Source: Musa acuminata AAA Group
Taxonomy: Eukaryota > Streptophyta > Magnoliopsida > Zingiberales > Musaceae
Reading direction: 5' to 3'
DNA length: 64,000 bases
Assembly (NCBI RefSeq): GCF_036884655.1
Contig: NC_088356.1
Span: 9,404,001 to 9,468,000 of the forward strand
Position 1 is the first letter of the stretch; each line of letters starts with the position of its first letter. This document shows positions 62,990 through 64,000 of the stretch, in pieces. Under the pieces are notes generated by a model. That model made no database searches and was not told the origin of the DNA. It worked only from the letters and a program-made list of their open reading frames with translations. The translations under genes were made by a program, and so were the position numbers.

Positions 62990-64000
62990 GCAAGATAAGA
63001 GGCTTAGAGTTTCCCTTAATGTGGAGGAGGAGAGCTACAACAATTGGGTGAGGAGGTGCTTTAGCTCTTCGAATGCCTCTTGACATTCATTGGTCCATAG
63101 AAAGTCCTTTGGATTCTTCGAAGAAGGGTTTAGATGCATGCTGAATCTACAACAATCCGAAGAATTTTCTCGAACTAACTCTGAAAGCACATTTGGATGG
63201 GTTTAGATGCATGCTGAATCTCTTTAGAACTTCAAATATCTCGGCCAAGTTCGTTAGATATGAATATGTCATTTTGCTTTTAACAATCATGTCATTCACA
63301 TAGATCTCGATGTTTCTCCCGATCTAGTACTTGAACATCTTGTTCACTATCCTTTGATATGTTGTGTCTACGTTTTTCAACCCAAATGACATGACACAAT
63401 AGCAATATATGCCTCGGTTGGTGATAAAAGAGGTGTTCCCGATCTTGTGGTACCATCCTTATTTGATTATATCCCGAGAATGCATCCATGAAGGTGAGGA
63501 GCTCATGGCCCAAGATAGTATCAACCAGCTAATCGATCCAGGGGAGAGAATAGCTATCCTTCGGACATGCCTTGTTGAGATCGGTATAATCAACACACAT
63601 TCTTTAATTTTCGTTAGACTTTTTAACCAGTACAATATTAGCTAGCCTCTAGGGGTACTGCACCTCGGTAATAAACCCCACGCCTAGCAACTTAGTTACT
63701 TCATCACTAATTGCTTACTAGCGATCAGGAGCAAACTTGTAAGGCTTTTGCTTTACCGGCTGAGCCTCGAGGGAGATGTTCAGGCAGTATTGGGTCACGT
63801 CTAGGTCGATTCACGGCATGTCTCTCGGTGACCATGCAAACACTTCGGCGCTCTCCTTGAGAAAGTTGATGAGTTGCACTCGTTTCTCCTCGAAAAATGT
63901 CACCCTGACCTTTATAACCTAATCGAGTCGGGCTTTGTCCAGAGGTGCTTCAATTAGCGACTCTATCATCTCCGGATGTGAGAGGGACTTTGCATAATTC
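62990..64000 (-). mobile_element. Decayed Ty3/gypsy pol fragment, truncated by the window
   Basis: Minus-strand translation in shifting frames matches the reverse transcriptase of the 17-27 kb element piece by piece: [14 protein letters not shown] at about 63,450-63,500, a YVND box (where YVDD is expected) near 63,290-63,310, and upstream RT/linker phrases to the window edge. Multiple frame breaks and the altered active-site box mark it as dead. It belongs to a related but distinct lineage copy, more diverged than the intact element. Confidence 0.8.

Overview
The window is plant nuclear DNA, most likely from a monocot. Genes are long and intron-rich, intergenic DNA is AT-rich, and LTR and SINE elements are present. 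The protein families seen (BARD1, PHR-type MYB-CC, caleosin, DUF3527, CCT-only protein, PRP19/MAC3) are typical plant housekeeping and regulatory genes. The SINE and the Tat-type retroelement would fit a commelinid such as the banana family, but that assignment is a guess. Exons were assembled by eye from GT/AG borders and reading-phase bookkeeping. Where phases close exactly I say so; where they do not, I also say so. Borders may be off by a base.

Layout. 0.8-4.9 kb (+): BARD1-type RING/ePHD/BRCT protein, 14 exons. 5.3-7.0 kb (-): a plant-specific protein with an MGC start and a JASON-like C-terminal motif. 7.4-11.3 kb: gene-free AT-rich DNA. 11.3-15.0 kb (-): MYB-CC (PHR1/PHL-like) factor with an unclear 5' end. 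17,283-27,426: a complete young Tat-lineage Ty3/gypsy LTR retrotransposon in minus orientation. It has 575/574-bp LTRs, a 5-bp target duplication GCCGG, one long gag-pol frame, a convergent spliced antisense gene (Transposase_28-like) and an array of about 30 hairpin-forming 26/29-bp repeats. It sits inside an open frame that becomes continuous when the element is removed. 27.9-29.4 kb (+): caleosin/peroxygenase, six exons. 30.0-33.3 kb (-): DUF3527 protein, four exons. 36.3-36.8 kb (+): a frame-broken relic. 39.9-45.1 kb (-): CCT-motif (CMF) regulator, five exons. Upstream of it lies a tandem array of 160-168-bp units carrying G-box and CCAAT motifs. 49.6-61.6 kb (+): PRP19/MAC3, 18 exons, with introns swollen by repeats including an Au-type SINE. 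63.0-64.0 kb (-): a decayed gypsy reverse-transcriptase fragment cut by the window edge.

The genes do not form a pathway. Functional links are local. The retroelement lies about 0.5 kb upstream of the caleosin start codon and splits the candidate divergent partner gene. The G-box/CCAAT array is positioned to act on the CCT gene. The least ordinary structures are the antisense gene plus hairpin array inside the retroelement, and the motif-bearing tandem array upstream of the CCT gene.
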